Part shown: positions 5,951-13,168 of the stretch, one piece after another
Layout: every line of letters starts with the position of its first letter
Numbering within the stretch: position 1 is the stretch's first letter
Source of the DNA: Chromatiales bacterium
Lineage (GTDB): Bacteria > Pseudomonadota > Gammaproteobacteria > UBA6429 > Thiohalophilaceae
DNA: 13,300 bases
Reading direction: 5' to 3'
Assembly (NCBI GenBank): GCA_027001895.1
Contig: JALTLP010000243.1
Span: forward strand, 1 to 13,300
Notes under the pieces: generated by a model
Databases searched by the model: none
Seen by the model: only the letters and a program-made list of their open reading frames with translations
What the model was told of the DNA's origin: nothing
Translations under genes and position numbers: made by a program

Positions 5951-7918
5951 TCATATAACCCGGTCATTCCCACCGTCTACAGGTAATTGCGCACCGGTTG
6001 TTTTAGCAAACAGTTTGCCACACATCGCTGCGGCTAAATCCGCAACGTCACTGCTTTTAAGTTCGGTTTTTAAAATATTTTTACGTTTATATTCTTCAAC
6101 ACTCATGTTGTAGTTTTTCGCGCGTGCCTGTAAAACTTCGTCAGTCCAGATGGCGGTATCAAAAATAGCATCGGGGTGTAAGGTATTAATGCGAATGTTT
6201 TCACCACCCCACTCAAGTGCAGCAACACGCCCCATTTGTGTGAGCGCCGCTTTTGAAGCCGAGTAAGCAATGGCACCCGGGCCGGGGGCTAAAACATTTT
6301 TTGAACCTATCATAACAACACGACCACCGTTAGGTGCATGTTGTAAGGCAGTATGCGCTTCGCGCATAAAAATCAAATTACTGTCCAGATTAACCTGCAT
6401 TACCTTGCGCCAGTCTTCGGTTGACAGTTCTGCAATTTTGCAACTTAGTGGAAACATGCCGGCATTTAAAACCAGCATATCGAGTCCACCAAAGTGGTGT
6501 ATGGTTTGGTCGATAGCATTAATAATTTGTTGTTCATCAGCAACGTCGCATACCAGCCCGAGGTAGTCGGGGCGGTTATATAAATCGCTAATAGCGGGGT
6601 TAATATCAACGGCCACGACCGCTGCGCCTTTAGCAAGCAGGGCATCGACACAGGCTTTACCAATGCCCGAAGCTCCACCGGTTACCAGTGCAATTTCGCC
6701 GGTAAACTCGGGTGCGCTGCCACCTTTTTTTAATTTAGCCTGTTCCAGATCCCAGTATTCCATATCGAAAATATCTTTATCGCCCAGTGCCTTATAACCA
6801 CCTAAGGTTTCTGCGCGTAAAATTATATCGACCGTGTGTTCGTAAATGTCTTCAACGATATTGGCATCTTTTGCGGTTTTACCAATGGCGATAAAACCCA
6901 GCTTGTTATCCAGCAGCATACGCGGTGCCGGGTCAAGCATCGACTTGCTGTCTTTTGATAAAGCCGCATTGGTTTTAAAATATTTTTTATAATTTTTTAC
7001 GTAATTGGTTACATCGGTGCCCAGCATGGGTAACTGTTTGGTGCGAATAACATGGTCAGGTGTAGCCGGGCCTTGTTGCGAAATTCTGGCCAGGTCATCA
7101 CGTTGAGAAAAACTTTTTAGTTTTTGATTATCGGATGTTTTAACAATAACCGGAAACCCCGCTGCTACGGATATGTCTTTTCGCAGTTGAATAATATTTG
7201 CAGAATCACTAACAAGCGATACCTCAGTGTATTTTATATCCCAGGCATTTTGTTGTTGCAGGTAGTGTTCGGCCATGCTGACAAATTCAATATGCCGGTC
7301 ATAAGATTGTTTAGCCGTATCGCCAAAAGTAAAAATACCGTGGTTAAGCAGGATCATTGCTTCGGTTTTATCGGTTGCCTGTTCGGCAAACTGTTTCGCA
7401 CATAAGCGTGCAAGGTCAAAGCCGGGCATGATGTAGTCGATAATAACAGCGCGCTCACCATAGATTTCTTCAATTCGTTTTTTGCCCTCAGCCGTATTGG
7501 TAATGGTAACCACCGCATCGGCATGTGAATGGTCGACATATTTAAAAGGTAGCGTGGCATGTAAAATTGCTTCAACTGAAGGAGTGGGTGCCGAAGCATT
7601 GGTCATATGGGTTTTAAGTTCGTTGACCATTTGTGGGTCGGAAAGCTGTTCAAGCCTGGCCAGCTCCAGCAGGTGGTTTAAGCGTACCGGAGCAAAGCCG
7701 GGAGCATCAATGGATACCAGATCCCAGCCGCTACCTTTTACATAGAGGATTGGCTCATCCTGGCCGAGGAGATTTTTTTTGGTGATTTTTACCGAGGTAT
7801 TGCCGCCGCCATGCAATACCAGTGAAGGGTCTCGTCCGAGTAATCGTGAGCTATACACACGTAATTCGAGCTCGGTTTTATAGTTTTGTGCTTCTTTGTC
7901 TGTCCACAGGTTTTGCAT
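5951..7918 (-). CDS. Bifunctional class II aldolase / short-chain dehydrogenase
   Basis: 655 aa in two domains. Residues ~15-390 are a class II (zinc) aldolase/epimerase domain: GGGNTSVK near 37-44, KGSGWDL near 61, Glu116, the metal-binding His130 and His132 in VDHSHAD, and His193 in LLNHGIF. Residues ~404-655 are a classical SDR: cofactor motif TGGASGIG (413-420), NAG (Asn485), and the catalytic set Ser539, Tyr552 and Lys556 in AYSASKAAL, ending in PVDGGND. This layout is that of proteins annotated as bifunctional rhamnulose-1-phosphate aldolase/short-chain dehydrogenase (YuxG/RhaD-like), which couple cleavage of a sugar phosphate to aldehyde oxidation or reduction. No sugar kinase, isomerase or transporter is nearby, so the substrate is open. 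AAAGG lies 5 bases before the ATG. The gene diverges from the ECF sigma gene. Confidence 0.88.
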   Translation of the reverse strand: MQNLWTDKEAQNYKTELELRVYSSRLLGRDPSLVLHGGGNTSVKITKKNLLGQDEPILYVKGSGWDLVSIDAPGFAPVRLNHLLELARLEQLSDPQMVNELKTHMTNASAPTPSVEAILHATLPFKYVDHSHADAVVTITNTAEGKKRIEEIYGERAVIIDYIMPGFDLARLCAKQFAEQATDKTEAMILLNHGIFTFGDTAKQSYDRHIEFVSMAEHYLQQQNAWDIKYTEVSLVSDSANIIQLRKDISVAAGFPVIVKTSDNQKLKSFSQRDDLARISQQGPATPDHVIRTKQLPMLGTDVTNYVKNYKKYFKTNAALSKDSKSMLDPAPRMLLDNKLGFIAIGKTAKDANIVEDIYEHTVDIILRAETLGGYKALGDKDIFDMEYWDLEQAKLKKGGSAPEFTGEIALVTGGASGIGKACVDALLAKGAAVVAVDINPAISDLYNRPDYLGLVCDVADEQQIINAIDQTIHHFGGLDMLVLNAGMFPLSCKIAELSTEDWRKVMQVNLDSNLIFMREAHTALQHAPNGGRVVMIGSKNVLAPGPGAIAYSASKAALTQMGRVAALEWGGENIRINTLHPDAIFDTAIWTDEVLQARAKNYNMSVEEYKRKNILKTELKSSDVADLAAAMCGKLFAKTTGAQLPVDGGNDRVI

Positions 7919-8043
7919 GTTAGCCTTTGATTTATCTATATATTTAGTTTCAGGGATAATAACATCTTCTGCGGCAATAGATAAGTCACGTGAGTATGCA
8001 AAATACGCGCTAGAATTAAATTTAGCAAATGCCGGAAAAGGAC

Positions 8044-8070
8044 GGAACCTTTTGGCAATGAATAACGTGT
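8044..8070 (+). promoter_or_regulatory. ECF-type promoter P1 before the sigma gene
   Basis: GGAAC (8044-8048), a 17-base spacer, then CGTGT (8066-8070): the GGAAC-N(15-17)-CGT pattern common to ECF sigma factors that regulate themselves. The first 11 bases (GGAACCTTTTG) and the CGTGT recur at the same spacing in P2. Transcription would begin about 8076-8079, essentially at the sigma ATG (8078). Confidence 0.75.
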
Positions 8071-8077
8071 ATAGGTT

Positions 8078-8650
8078 ATGTCGGTGAAAAAAATCTGGCC
8101 ATTTGGCAAATCAGAACAGCATGAATTTGAGCAGCTTGTAATGCCGCATTTAAAGCGTTTGTACAAGCTGGCTTTTCGTTTTGCTGGCCAGCGTGACGAT
8201 GCCGAAGATCTGGTTCAGGATGTTTTACTCAAACTTTATCCGCGCCTGGATGAAATGAAGACGGTTGACCATTTAGGTTCGTGGATGGCACGGGTTTTAT
8301 ACCGACATTTTATCGACAAGCTTCGCAGTAACAAACGCTCGCTTTTACAACTGGTGGATGATGAAACCATTCTCGAAGATTACAGCGACAATACACAAAG
8401 TCCTTCAAATGATCTTGATATGTCAATATTGCAGGATCGTCTGGAATACTCTTTAAGCCAGCTCAATGGCGATCAGCGACTTTTAGTTATGCTGCACGAT
8501 GTCGAAGGCTATACCTTGCAGGAAATCCATAATCTCCATGATGTTTCTATTGGAACATTAAAGTCACGGCTTAACCGGGCACGCAGTCGTTTACGTGAAA
8601 TTTTAAAAACGATGGAACCTTTTGAGGCCGACAGACGTGTTAACGAGTAA
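8078..8650 (+). CDS. ECF-subfamily RNA polymerase sigma factor
   Basis: 190 aa, typical ECF size, with only regions 2 and 4. Region 2 (about residues 20-92) holds the -10 contact helix and the core-binding RDDAEDLVQDVLLKLY stretch. Region 4 (about 120-180) holds the HTH TLQEIHNLHDVSIGTLKSRLNRARSRLRE that reads the -35 element. The start at 8078 has no Shine-Dalgarno, which fits the leaderless start implied by P1; the next in-frame Met is 21 codons further and would trim region 2. The gene is followed after 15 bp by a zinc-finger anti-sigma gene, the usual pairing. The inducing signal is not visible. Family is firm; the ECF group is not assigned. Confidence 0.93.
   Translation: MSVKKIWPFGKSEQHEFEQLVMPHLKRLYKLAFRFAGQRDDAEDLVQDVLLKLYPRLDEMKTVDHLGSWMARVLYRHFIDKLRSNKRSLLQLVDDETILEDYSDNTQSPSNDLDMSILQDRLEYSLSQLNGDQRLLVMLHDVEGYTLQEIHNLHDVSIGTLKSRLNRARSRLREILKTMEPFEADRRVNE
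8614..8640 (+). promoter_or_regulatory. ECF-type promoter P2 inside the sigma gene, before the anti-sigma gene
   Basis: GGAAC (8614-8618), a 17-base spacer, then CGTGT (8636-8640). It lies in the last 12 codons of the sigma gene and repeats P1 as GGAACCTTTTG...CGTGT, while most of the spacer differs. The predicted start, about 8646-8649, would leave a short leader containing AGGA (8652-8655) before the anti-sigma ATG at 8666. I infer that the sigma factor drives extra transcription of the anti-sigma and acidic-protein genes. Confidence 0.65.
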
Positions 8651-8665
8651 CAGGACTTAAAAATT

Positions 8666-9361
8666 ATGAATTGCTTGGAAATACAAACTGCATTTGACAG
8701 CTATCTCGATGGTGACTTAACACCAAAAGAGTGCAAGATTATTGAAACGCATCTTAACAGTTGCGCGGCTTGCAAGCAGGATTTCGATGATGCAATTCAG
8801 GTTCGCAAGGTTCTGAACGAGCTTCCCGTAGTAGAGCCGACACCCGGGTTTGAGCAAAGAGTGTTGGCGGAAGTACGCAGGCAATATGCAGGTAAGGATA
8901 ACAGGATGTATGCGAAAGGATTCGCAACTGCGCTTGTTGCTAGCGTCATGCTCTGGTTTGTAGGTACGGTTTACTTTAAGTTTACGGACAACGCGTTAAA
9001 AAATAATGAAGTTGCAACAGTAAACATAGCCATGAATAAGGTACAAACTGTACGATTAATGCTGGATGCGCCGGACGACATCAGGCAGGTAACACTCACA
9101 CTGGGTTTACCGGAAAATATACGTTTAAAAGGCTACGAGAGTAAACAACAACTTGAATGGCAAACAAATTTAACCAAAGGTGAAAATATTCTTGCCTTGC
9201 CGGTTAAAGCGATAGCGGATGGCCAGGGAGATATGGTTGCCAAAGTCAGTTACGGTAAAACAGTAAAGCAGTTCAGGATTATGTTTAAAACTACGGTAGC
9301 CTCAGGGCGTGAAGGTGCTTTTAATAACACAGAGACTAGCCGTAATATTTTTAGTAGTTAA
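8666..9361 (+). CDS. Membrane-anchored zinc-finger anti-sigma factor
   Basis: 231 aa. The N-terminus is a zf-HC2 type anti-sigma domain: Cys3, His29, Cys33 and Cys36 (HLNSCAAC), as in ZAS-family proteins that sequester ECF sigma factors. A hydrophobic span at about residues 86-104 is the single membrane segment. The remaining ~125 residues would be periplasmic, beta-rich by eye, with no domain I can name; they may sense the signal or bind a partner. The gene directly follows the sigma gene and can be transcribed from both P1 and P2. AGGA is about 10 bases before the ATG. Assignment rests on the Cys/His motif, topology and context. Confidence 0.87.
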   Translation: MNCLEIQTAFDSYLDGDLTPKECKIIETHLNSCAACKQDFDDAIQVRKVLNELPVVEPTPGFEQRVLAEVRRQYAGKDNRMYAKGFATALVASVMLWFVGTVYFKFTDNALKNNEVATVNIAMNKVQTVRLMLDAPDDIRQVTLTLGLPENIRLKGYESKQQLEWQTNLTKGENILALPVKAIADGQGDMVAKVSYGKTVKQFRIMFKTTVASGREGAFNNTETSRNIFSS

Positions 9362-9378
9362 TTTTCAGGAGAATGAAG

Positions 9379-9705
9379 ATGAAAAAGTTAATCAGTATTT
9401 TATTTATATTTGGATTGGCTATGCCACTGGCCGCTATGGCTTCAACGGATGATGATGACGTTACTATCCGTATGATGGAAATGGATGAACATTCAGGTGA
9501 TGATGTAACAAGACATATTGATTTACCTGATTTAGCGGATGACCATGCTAAAGATCATTCTGAACGCGGCATAGAAACGGAAGACCATGACGCAGATGAT
9601 CGTGATGACGATAAAGACAGTGATCGGGATGACGACAAAGACGATGATAAAGACGACGACAAAGATGATGACAAAGGCGATGATAAAAAAGGTACAACGC
9701 CTTAA
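9379..9705 (+). CDS. Small secreted Asp/His/Lys-rich protein of the ECF unit
   Basis: 108 aa from the ATG at 9379. An in-frame ATG at 9373 is only 1 base from AGGAG (9367-9371), while 9379 is 7 bases away, so the ribosome site favours 9379. Residues 1-22 form a signal peptide ending in LAAMAS. The mature protein is extremely acidic: TDDDDV at its start, a stretch with several His (DEHSGDD, TRHIDLPD, DDHAKDH, EDHDADD), and a C-terminal DDDK repeat tail. I recognise no family. The composition would suit cation binding in the periplasm, but that is inference. It is the last gene of the ECF unit, 17 bp after the anti-sigma gene and before a strong terminator. Confidence 0.8.
   Translation: MKKLISILFIFGLAMPLAAMASTDDDDVTIRMMEMDEHSGDDVTRHIDLPDLADDHAKDHSERGIETEDHDADDRDDDKDSDRDDDKDDDKDDDKDDDKGDDKKGTTP
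9604..9687 (+). repeat. 12-nt coding repeat, DDDK-type units
   Basis: Seven consecutive 12-nt units in frame encode DDDK (9604-9615), DSDR (9616-9627), DDDK four times (9628-9675) and GDDK (9676-9687). GAT and GAC alternate irregularly among units, so the repeat is kept at protein level and is not a fresh DNA slippage product. Confidence 0.85.
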
Positions 9706-9769
9706 TCATATAAATAACCAGGATTGATATACCCCCCGCAGAAATACATGAAATTATCATGTAAACTAC

Positions 9770-9804
9770 AACCTCCCGCTGTTAATGCAGCGGGAGGTTT
9801 TTTA
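9770..9804 (+). terminator. Strong rho-independent terminator of the sigma/anti-sigma unit
   Basis: AACCTCCCGCTG (9770-9781) and CAGCGGGAGGTT (9788-9799) form a perfect 12-bp stem with a 6-base loop, running into a T tract (9798-9803). It lies 65 bp after the acidic-protein stop and separates this unit from the next gene. Confidence 0.93.
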
Positions 9805-9837
9805 TTCGATGGCATATATTACAGGGCGTTAAGCACT

Positions 9838-11115
9838 ATGAAAATATTTACCGCTTTTAAAGTTATCAGGCAGATTGTTATTCTTTTTGCTTTGTGTGGC
9901 TTAAGCTTTACTGTGTTTGCATCTGCAACAGAAACATTTAACGATGCAGCCAGACTTTTTAAACAGAAAAATTATTCGGCCGCAATTAAAAAATTTAAAA
10001 TGGCAGAAAAACAGGGAATAAAGTCAGTCGCTCTTTATTACAATCTTGCAAGTAGTTATTACAGGACAGGGCAATATGACAGGGCAAGAGAATATTTTGA
10101 AAAAGTTAAAAGTTTTAAAAGAATGAAGACTATTGCCGAATACAACCTTGGTTTAATCGCGGAAAAGCAGAACAATAAAACCCTGGCAAAACAACTGTAT
10201 GCATCTGTTAATAAAAACAGTAAAGATAAAAAATTGCGTGTTCTGGCTGTAAACAGGTTAAATGCTTTAACGGGTAATAAACAGGCAAAAAAATGGTCAG
10301 CTTATATTGGCCTGTTTTATGGCAATGACGATAATGTTAATTTTGCGCCATCAGGTGTGTCCAGCAATCGCTCTGATAACTTTTTCGATTTTACCGCCTC
10401 GGCCGATTACTTTATAAGTGGCACATCAACAAATGGCTGGTTAGTTGAAGCATCCTATAGCAGCATTGATTACCGCAAAGAAAATAATTCTGATGAGACT
10501 GATGTTGGTGTTGGCATAAAAAAATATCATAAAATAAATGCAGACTGGCAGAGCCAGTATTCAGTAAATTATTACACGCTTGATTATGCCGGCGGAGACT
10601 ACCAGACAATAATCAGGCTGGGCGCATGGGGTAGAAAAAAACTTTCCAGAAATGAACGCCTTTATCTGCGCTATCGTTATGATGATATTAGCAGTGAAAA
10701 TGCAACTTATAATTACCTGCAAGGCACAAGACAGAAATTCAGGGTTGAGTACCGTCAGTACAACAGGACAAACAATAAAAAAGTTTATTACGAACTTGAA
10801 GTAAACAACCGGGAAGATCGGGCAACTTCAAGCTATTCACCCACACGACATACTGTACGTGGAAAATACACCTGGAAGTTTAATCCACAATGGCGTTTAA
10901 CCGCTGATGGTTCGTATCGAATCAGTGCCTATCCTGCAAAAGGCAGTCAGAATCGTAATGATAAGCGTATTAAACTAGCCGCCTACCTGGACTATTACTT
11001 TGACCGTAAAACCAAGCTAAGAACCAAAATGGTTTATACCGATAACAATTCCAATACTAATTCGTTTGACTATACGCGGACGGTTATATCGGTTGGGGTA
11101 AGCCGACGGTTTTAA
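9838..11115 (+). CDS. TPR plus outer-membrane beta-barrel protein
   Basis: 425 aa from the ATG at 9838. The longer frame to 9724 would run through the terminator and lacks a signal peptide at its head, whereas 9838 begins MKIFTAFKVIRQIVILF with cleavage near residues 28-30. The Shine-Dalgarno is poor. Residues ~31-145 hold about three TPR-like helical pairs (YYNLASSYYRTGQYDRAREYFEKV is the clearest). From ~152 to the end the sequence alternates aromatic and polar residues in beta-hairpin fashion, starts with AYIGLFYGNDDNVNFAP and ends SVGVSRRF, the C-terminal Phe typical of outer-membrane barrels. The layout recalls the Slam (DUF560) family, which exports or inserts surface lipoproteins, but I cannot confirm it. 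No ECF-type promoter is seen in front of it. Confidence 0.75.
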   Translation: MKIFTAFKVIRQIVILFALCGLSFTVFASATETFNDAARLFKQKNYSAAIKKFKMAEKQGIKSVALYYNLASSYYRTGQYDRAREYFEKVKSFKRMKTIAEYNLGLIAEKQNNKTLAKQLYASVNKNSKDKKLRVLAVNRLNALTGNKQAKKWSAYIGLFYGNDDNVNFAPSGVSSNRSDNFFDFTASADYFISGTSTNGWLVEASYSSIDYRKENNSDETDVGVGIKKYHKINADWQSQYSVNYYTLDYAGGDYQTIIRLGAWGRKKLSRNERLYLRYRYDDISSENATYNYLQGTRQKFRVEYRQYNRTNNKKVYYELEVNNREDRATSSYSPTRHTVRGKYTWKFNPQWRLTADGSYRISAYPAKGSQNRNDKRIKLAAYLDYYFDRKTKLRTKMVYTDNNSNTNSFDYTRTVISVGVSRRF

Positions 11116-11133
11116 GCGATCCTGGCGGGTTGT

Positions 11134-11159
11134 GTTATTCCCGTAATGTCGGGAATAAC
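11134..11159. repeat. Inverted repeat after the barrel gene
   Basis: GTTATTCCCG (11134-11143) and CGGGAATAAC (11150-11159) form a perfect 10-bp stem with a 6-base loop, 18 bp after the barrel gene stop. There is no T tract, so it is at best a weak terminator or an mRNA 3' end stabiliser. Confidence 0.5.
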
Positions 11160-11169
11160 GTAAGATAAC

Positions 11170-11202
11170 AATCCTGTAAATAATAATACTTACAACAGGA
11201 TT
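11170..11202 (+). promoter_or_regulatory. Hairpin overlapping the ribosome site of the DUF389 gene
   Basis: AATCCTGT (11170-11177) pairs with ACAGGATT (11195-11202). The second arm contains AGGA (11197-11200), the likely Shine-Dalgarno, about 7 bases before the ATG at 11208. Folding would hide the ribosome site; an inner TGTAA/TTACA pairing competes. Could instead be an operator. Confidence 0.4.
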
Positions 11203-11207
11203 CAGGC

Positions 11208-12194
11208 ATGCGCATTATAGAGATAATTTCGGATTGTGGGCACGTAGATACCTTGCGCGGTCTTGCAGAACAACATGAGTTGCTGGATTTCTGGAGCACC
11301 GTATGCGATCAGGATGAACGTTGTTCGGTGCGCTTACTGGTTCGCCCGGAAAACCAGCAACAGGTGCTTGATTCAGTACAGTCTATTATCGGCAGCAGTG
11401 AAAACAGCCGTGTTGTTATTATGCCGGTTGAAGCGACCATTCCACGCCCCGAAGCGGTTGAGGACAGCGAACAAAAAAATAAAAGCGCAACCCGCACCCG
11501 TGAAGAACTTTACCAGACCATTGTTAATGGTATAAAGCTGAACAGCAGTTTTATCTGGATGGTTGTATTGTCCACCATTGTGGCAAGTATCGGTTTACTG
11601 GCTGACAATGTTGCGGTTGTGATTGGGGCAATGGTTATTGCGCCCTTGCTGGGGCCTAACCTGGCGCTTGCTTTTGCATCTGCGCTGGGTGATTCCAGTT
11701 TAATCTGGCAGTCGCTAAAAACAAATGCGGTAGGTGTAATGATTGCGTTGTTAATATCGGTTGTGGTGGGTTATTTATGGCCGTTTGATTTTAACAGCCA
11801 GGAACTGATGGCTCGAACCGATGTAGGGTATGACGGTGTTATTCTGGCATTGGTGGCCGGTGCGGCTGCGGTATTGTCGTTGGCATCGGGCTGGAGTAAT
11901 TCACTGGTCGGCGTAATGGTTGCGGTGGCCTTATTGCCACCGGCTGCAACATTAGGCTTGATGCTGGGTGCGGCTAAATTTGATTTAGCGATTGGCGCCG
12001 GTTTGTTACTGGCTATCAATGTGGTCTGTGTTAATTTATCTGCCAAGCTGGCTTTTATTGCAAAAGGTGTAAAGCCCAGAACCTGGATAGAAAAAAACAA
12101 GGCACGCCAGTCTGTTACTGTGTCGGTTATATTCTGGCTGGTGTCGCTTGGTTTGTTAGTTGTGTTTATGCAGTTTTGGCACGACTTCTTTTAG
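11208..12194 (+). CDS. DUF389 family membrane protein
   Basis: 328 aa. A soluble N-terminal domain of ~105 residues starts MRIIEIISDCGHVD and contains the VRLLVRPENQQQVLDSVQ pattern. It is followed by about six hydrophobic segments between residues ~115 and 325, including the strongly conserved family block VAVVIGAMVIAPLLGPNLALAFA (~140-165) and the Ala/Gly-rich GVMVAVALLPPAATLGLMLGA block. These are hallmarks of DUF389 (TIGR00341), a widespread inner-membrane family with no established function that I know of. It ends in a 4-bp overlap with the convergent AraC-type gene. Confidence 0.9.
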   Translation: MRIIEIISDCGHVDTLRGLAEQHELLDFWSTVCDQDERCSVRLLVRPENQQQVLDSVQSIIGSSENSRVVIMPVEATIPRPEAVEDSEQKNKSATRTREELYQTIVNGIKLNSSFIWMVVLSTIVASIGLLADNVAVVIGAMVIAPLLGPNLALAFASALGDSSLIWQSLKTNAVGVMIALLISVVVGYLWPFDFNSQELMARTDVGYDGVILALVAGAAAVLSLASGWSNSLVGVMVAVALLPPAATLGLMLGAAKFDLAIGAGLLLAINVVCVNLSAKLAFIAKGVKPRTWIEKNKARQSVTVSVIFWLVSLGLLVVFMQFWHDFF

Positions 12195-13168
12195 GGAGAG
12201 GTTCTTGTCTGTTTGATTGTTTCACGAGGCGTTTCATTAAAGAAAGCCTGGTAATCCTGCTTAAAGCGGCCAATATTTACAACACCGTATTTATGCGCAA
12301 TAGCGGTAATGGTGGTTTCGCCAGGGTCGGCAAGGAGCAGATCTTTGCGTATTGCATTAAGCCTGAGTTTAATAAGATAGGATTTAGGCGTTAAACCCAG
12401 TAATTCAGAAAAACAGTATTGCAGAGAACGGCTACTAGCATGGGTGCCTTTTATCAGACCGGATATGGATAATGATTCAATATCCGCGTGATGAATAAAG
12501 TCCAGAGCCCTGGCAAGCAGTCGCTCGCGGTTAGAAATTTTTTCGGTAAGGGTGCATGGCTCTGTTGTGTAGTATTCATTGATAGAATAAAACAATGAAT
12601 CGTAACAATCCTGGAAGGCAAGTAAACTGCAGGGGTGTTCGAGCAGGTACTTAAAATTTTTAAAAATATCATGGATGTTATGGGTGATGGCCATTTTTCT
12701 GTCAGTACAGATTTTTTTCTCAGAAAAGTTTTCGCAGGACGCTATAAACTTTTCATATTCGCCCGAATCAAAATACTGGCTCATTTTGTTTGTATCAATT
12801 AATAGCGTGTAGTGTTCATGGCCTTTGGGAAAAAATATTTTGGATTCTCTGTTGCCGCAACCAATTATCTGCTGGTTTTGCTGCATGTTTTTGCCATTAA
12901 AAACATAGTTAAGATTCTTTAACGGAAAAACCATACCCACGTAGTTTTCCTTAAGGTAGCCCAGTTGCAGATGGTCGGCTTTGGCGGCACGAAAACCCAG
13001 CCTGAAACTATCAGAACAAACCACGTGAGAGTTGCCATTAAATTCGCCGCGGCTTAACTGGTATTCTTCGGTATCGAGGCCTTTGAGAGAAGTCGCATAT
13101 TCTTCTATGGTCTGAAACGAGCTTTCAGAAAACCTGGGGACTAATTGTTCTTGTTCCAACAGCGTCAT
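12191..13168 (-). CDS. AraC-family transcriptional regulator
   Basis: 325 aa from the ATG at 13168, chosen because GGAG (13174-13177 on the plus strand as CTCC) lies 5 bases before it; the longer start at 13195 has no comparable site. The last ~110 residues form the two-HTH AraC DNA-binding domain: ERLLARALDFIHHADIESLS, GTHASSRSLQYCFSELLGLTPKSYL, then ITAIAHKYGVVNIGRFKQDYQAFFNETP, the typical end of the second HTH. The N-terminal ~210 residues are a sensor or dimerisation region, loosely like the EutR-type or cupin-containing regulators; no ligand is evident. It is convergent with the DUF389 gene and sits at the window edge, so its target may lie outside. Confidence 0.9.
   Translation of the reverse strand: MTLLEQEQLVPRFSESSFQTIEEYATSLKGLDTEEYQLSRGEFNGNSHVVCSDSFRLGFRAAKADHLQLGYLKENYVGMVFPLKNLNYVFNGKNMQQNQQIIGCGNRESKIFFPKGHEHYTLLIDTNKMSQYFDSGEYEKFIASCENFSEKKICTDRKMAITHNIHDIFKNFKYLLEHPCSLLAFQDCYDSLFYSINEYYTTEPCTLTEKISNRERLLARALDFIHHADIESLSISGLIKGTHASSRSLQYCFSELLGLTPKSYLIKLRLNAIRKDLLLADPGETTITAIAHKYGVVNIGRFKQDYQAFFNETPRETIKQTRTSP

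Noticed and set aside
8553..8580. Third GGAAC within the sigma gene as an ECF promoter
   Set aside because: At a 17-base spacer no CGT follows, so only the -35 part matches by chance.
9548..9760. Minus-strand frame opposite the acidic-protein gene, rich in His and Arg
   Set aside because: It is the antisense shadow of the Asp-rich repeat and has no independent support.
9724..9837. N-terminal extension of the barrel protein to an upstream ATG
   Set aside because: The extension reads through the terminator hairpin and places the signal peptide internally; the ATG at 9838 begins a proper signal sequence.
11134..11159. Rho-independent terminator for the barrel gene
   Set aside because: The stem is good but there is no T tract after it, so it is listed only as an inverted repeat.
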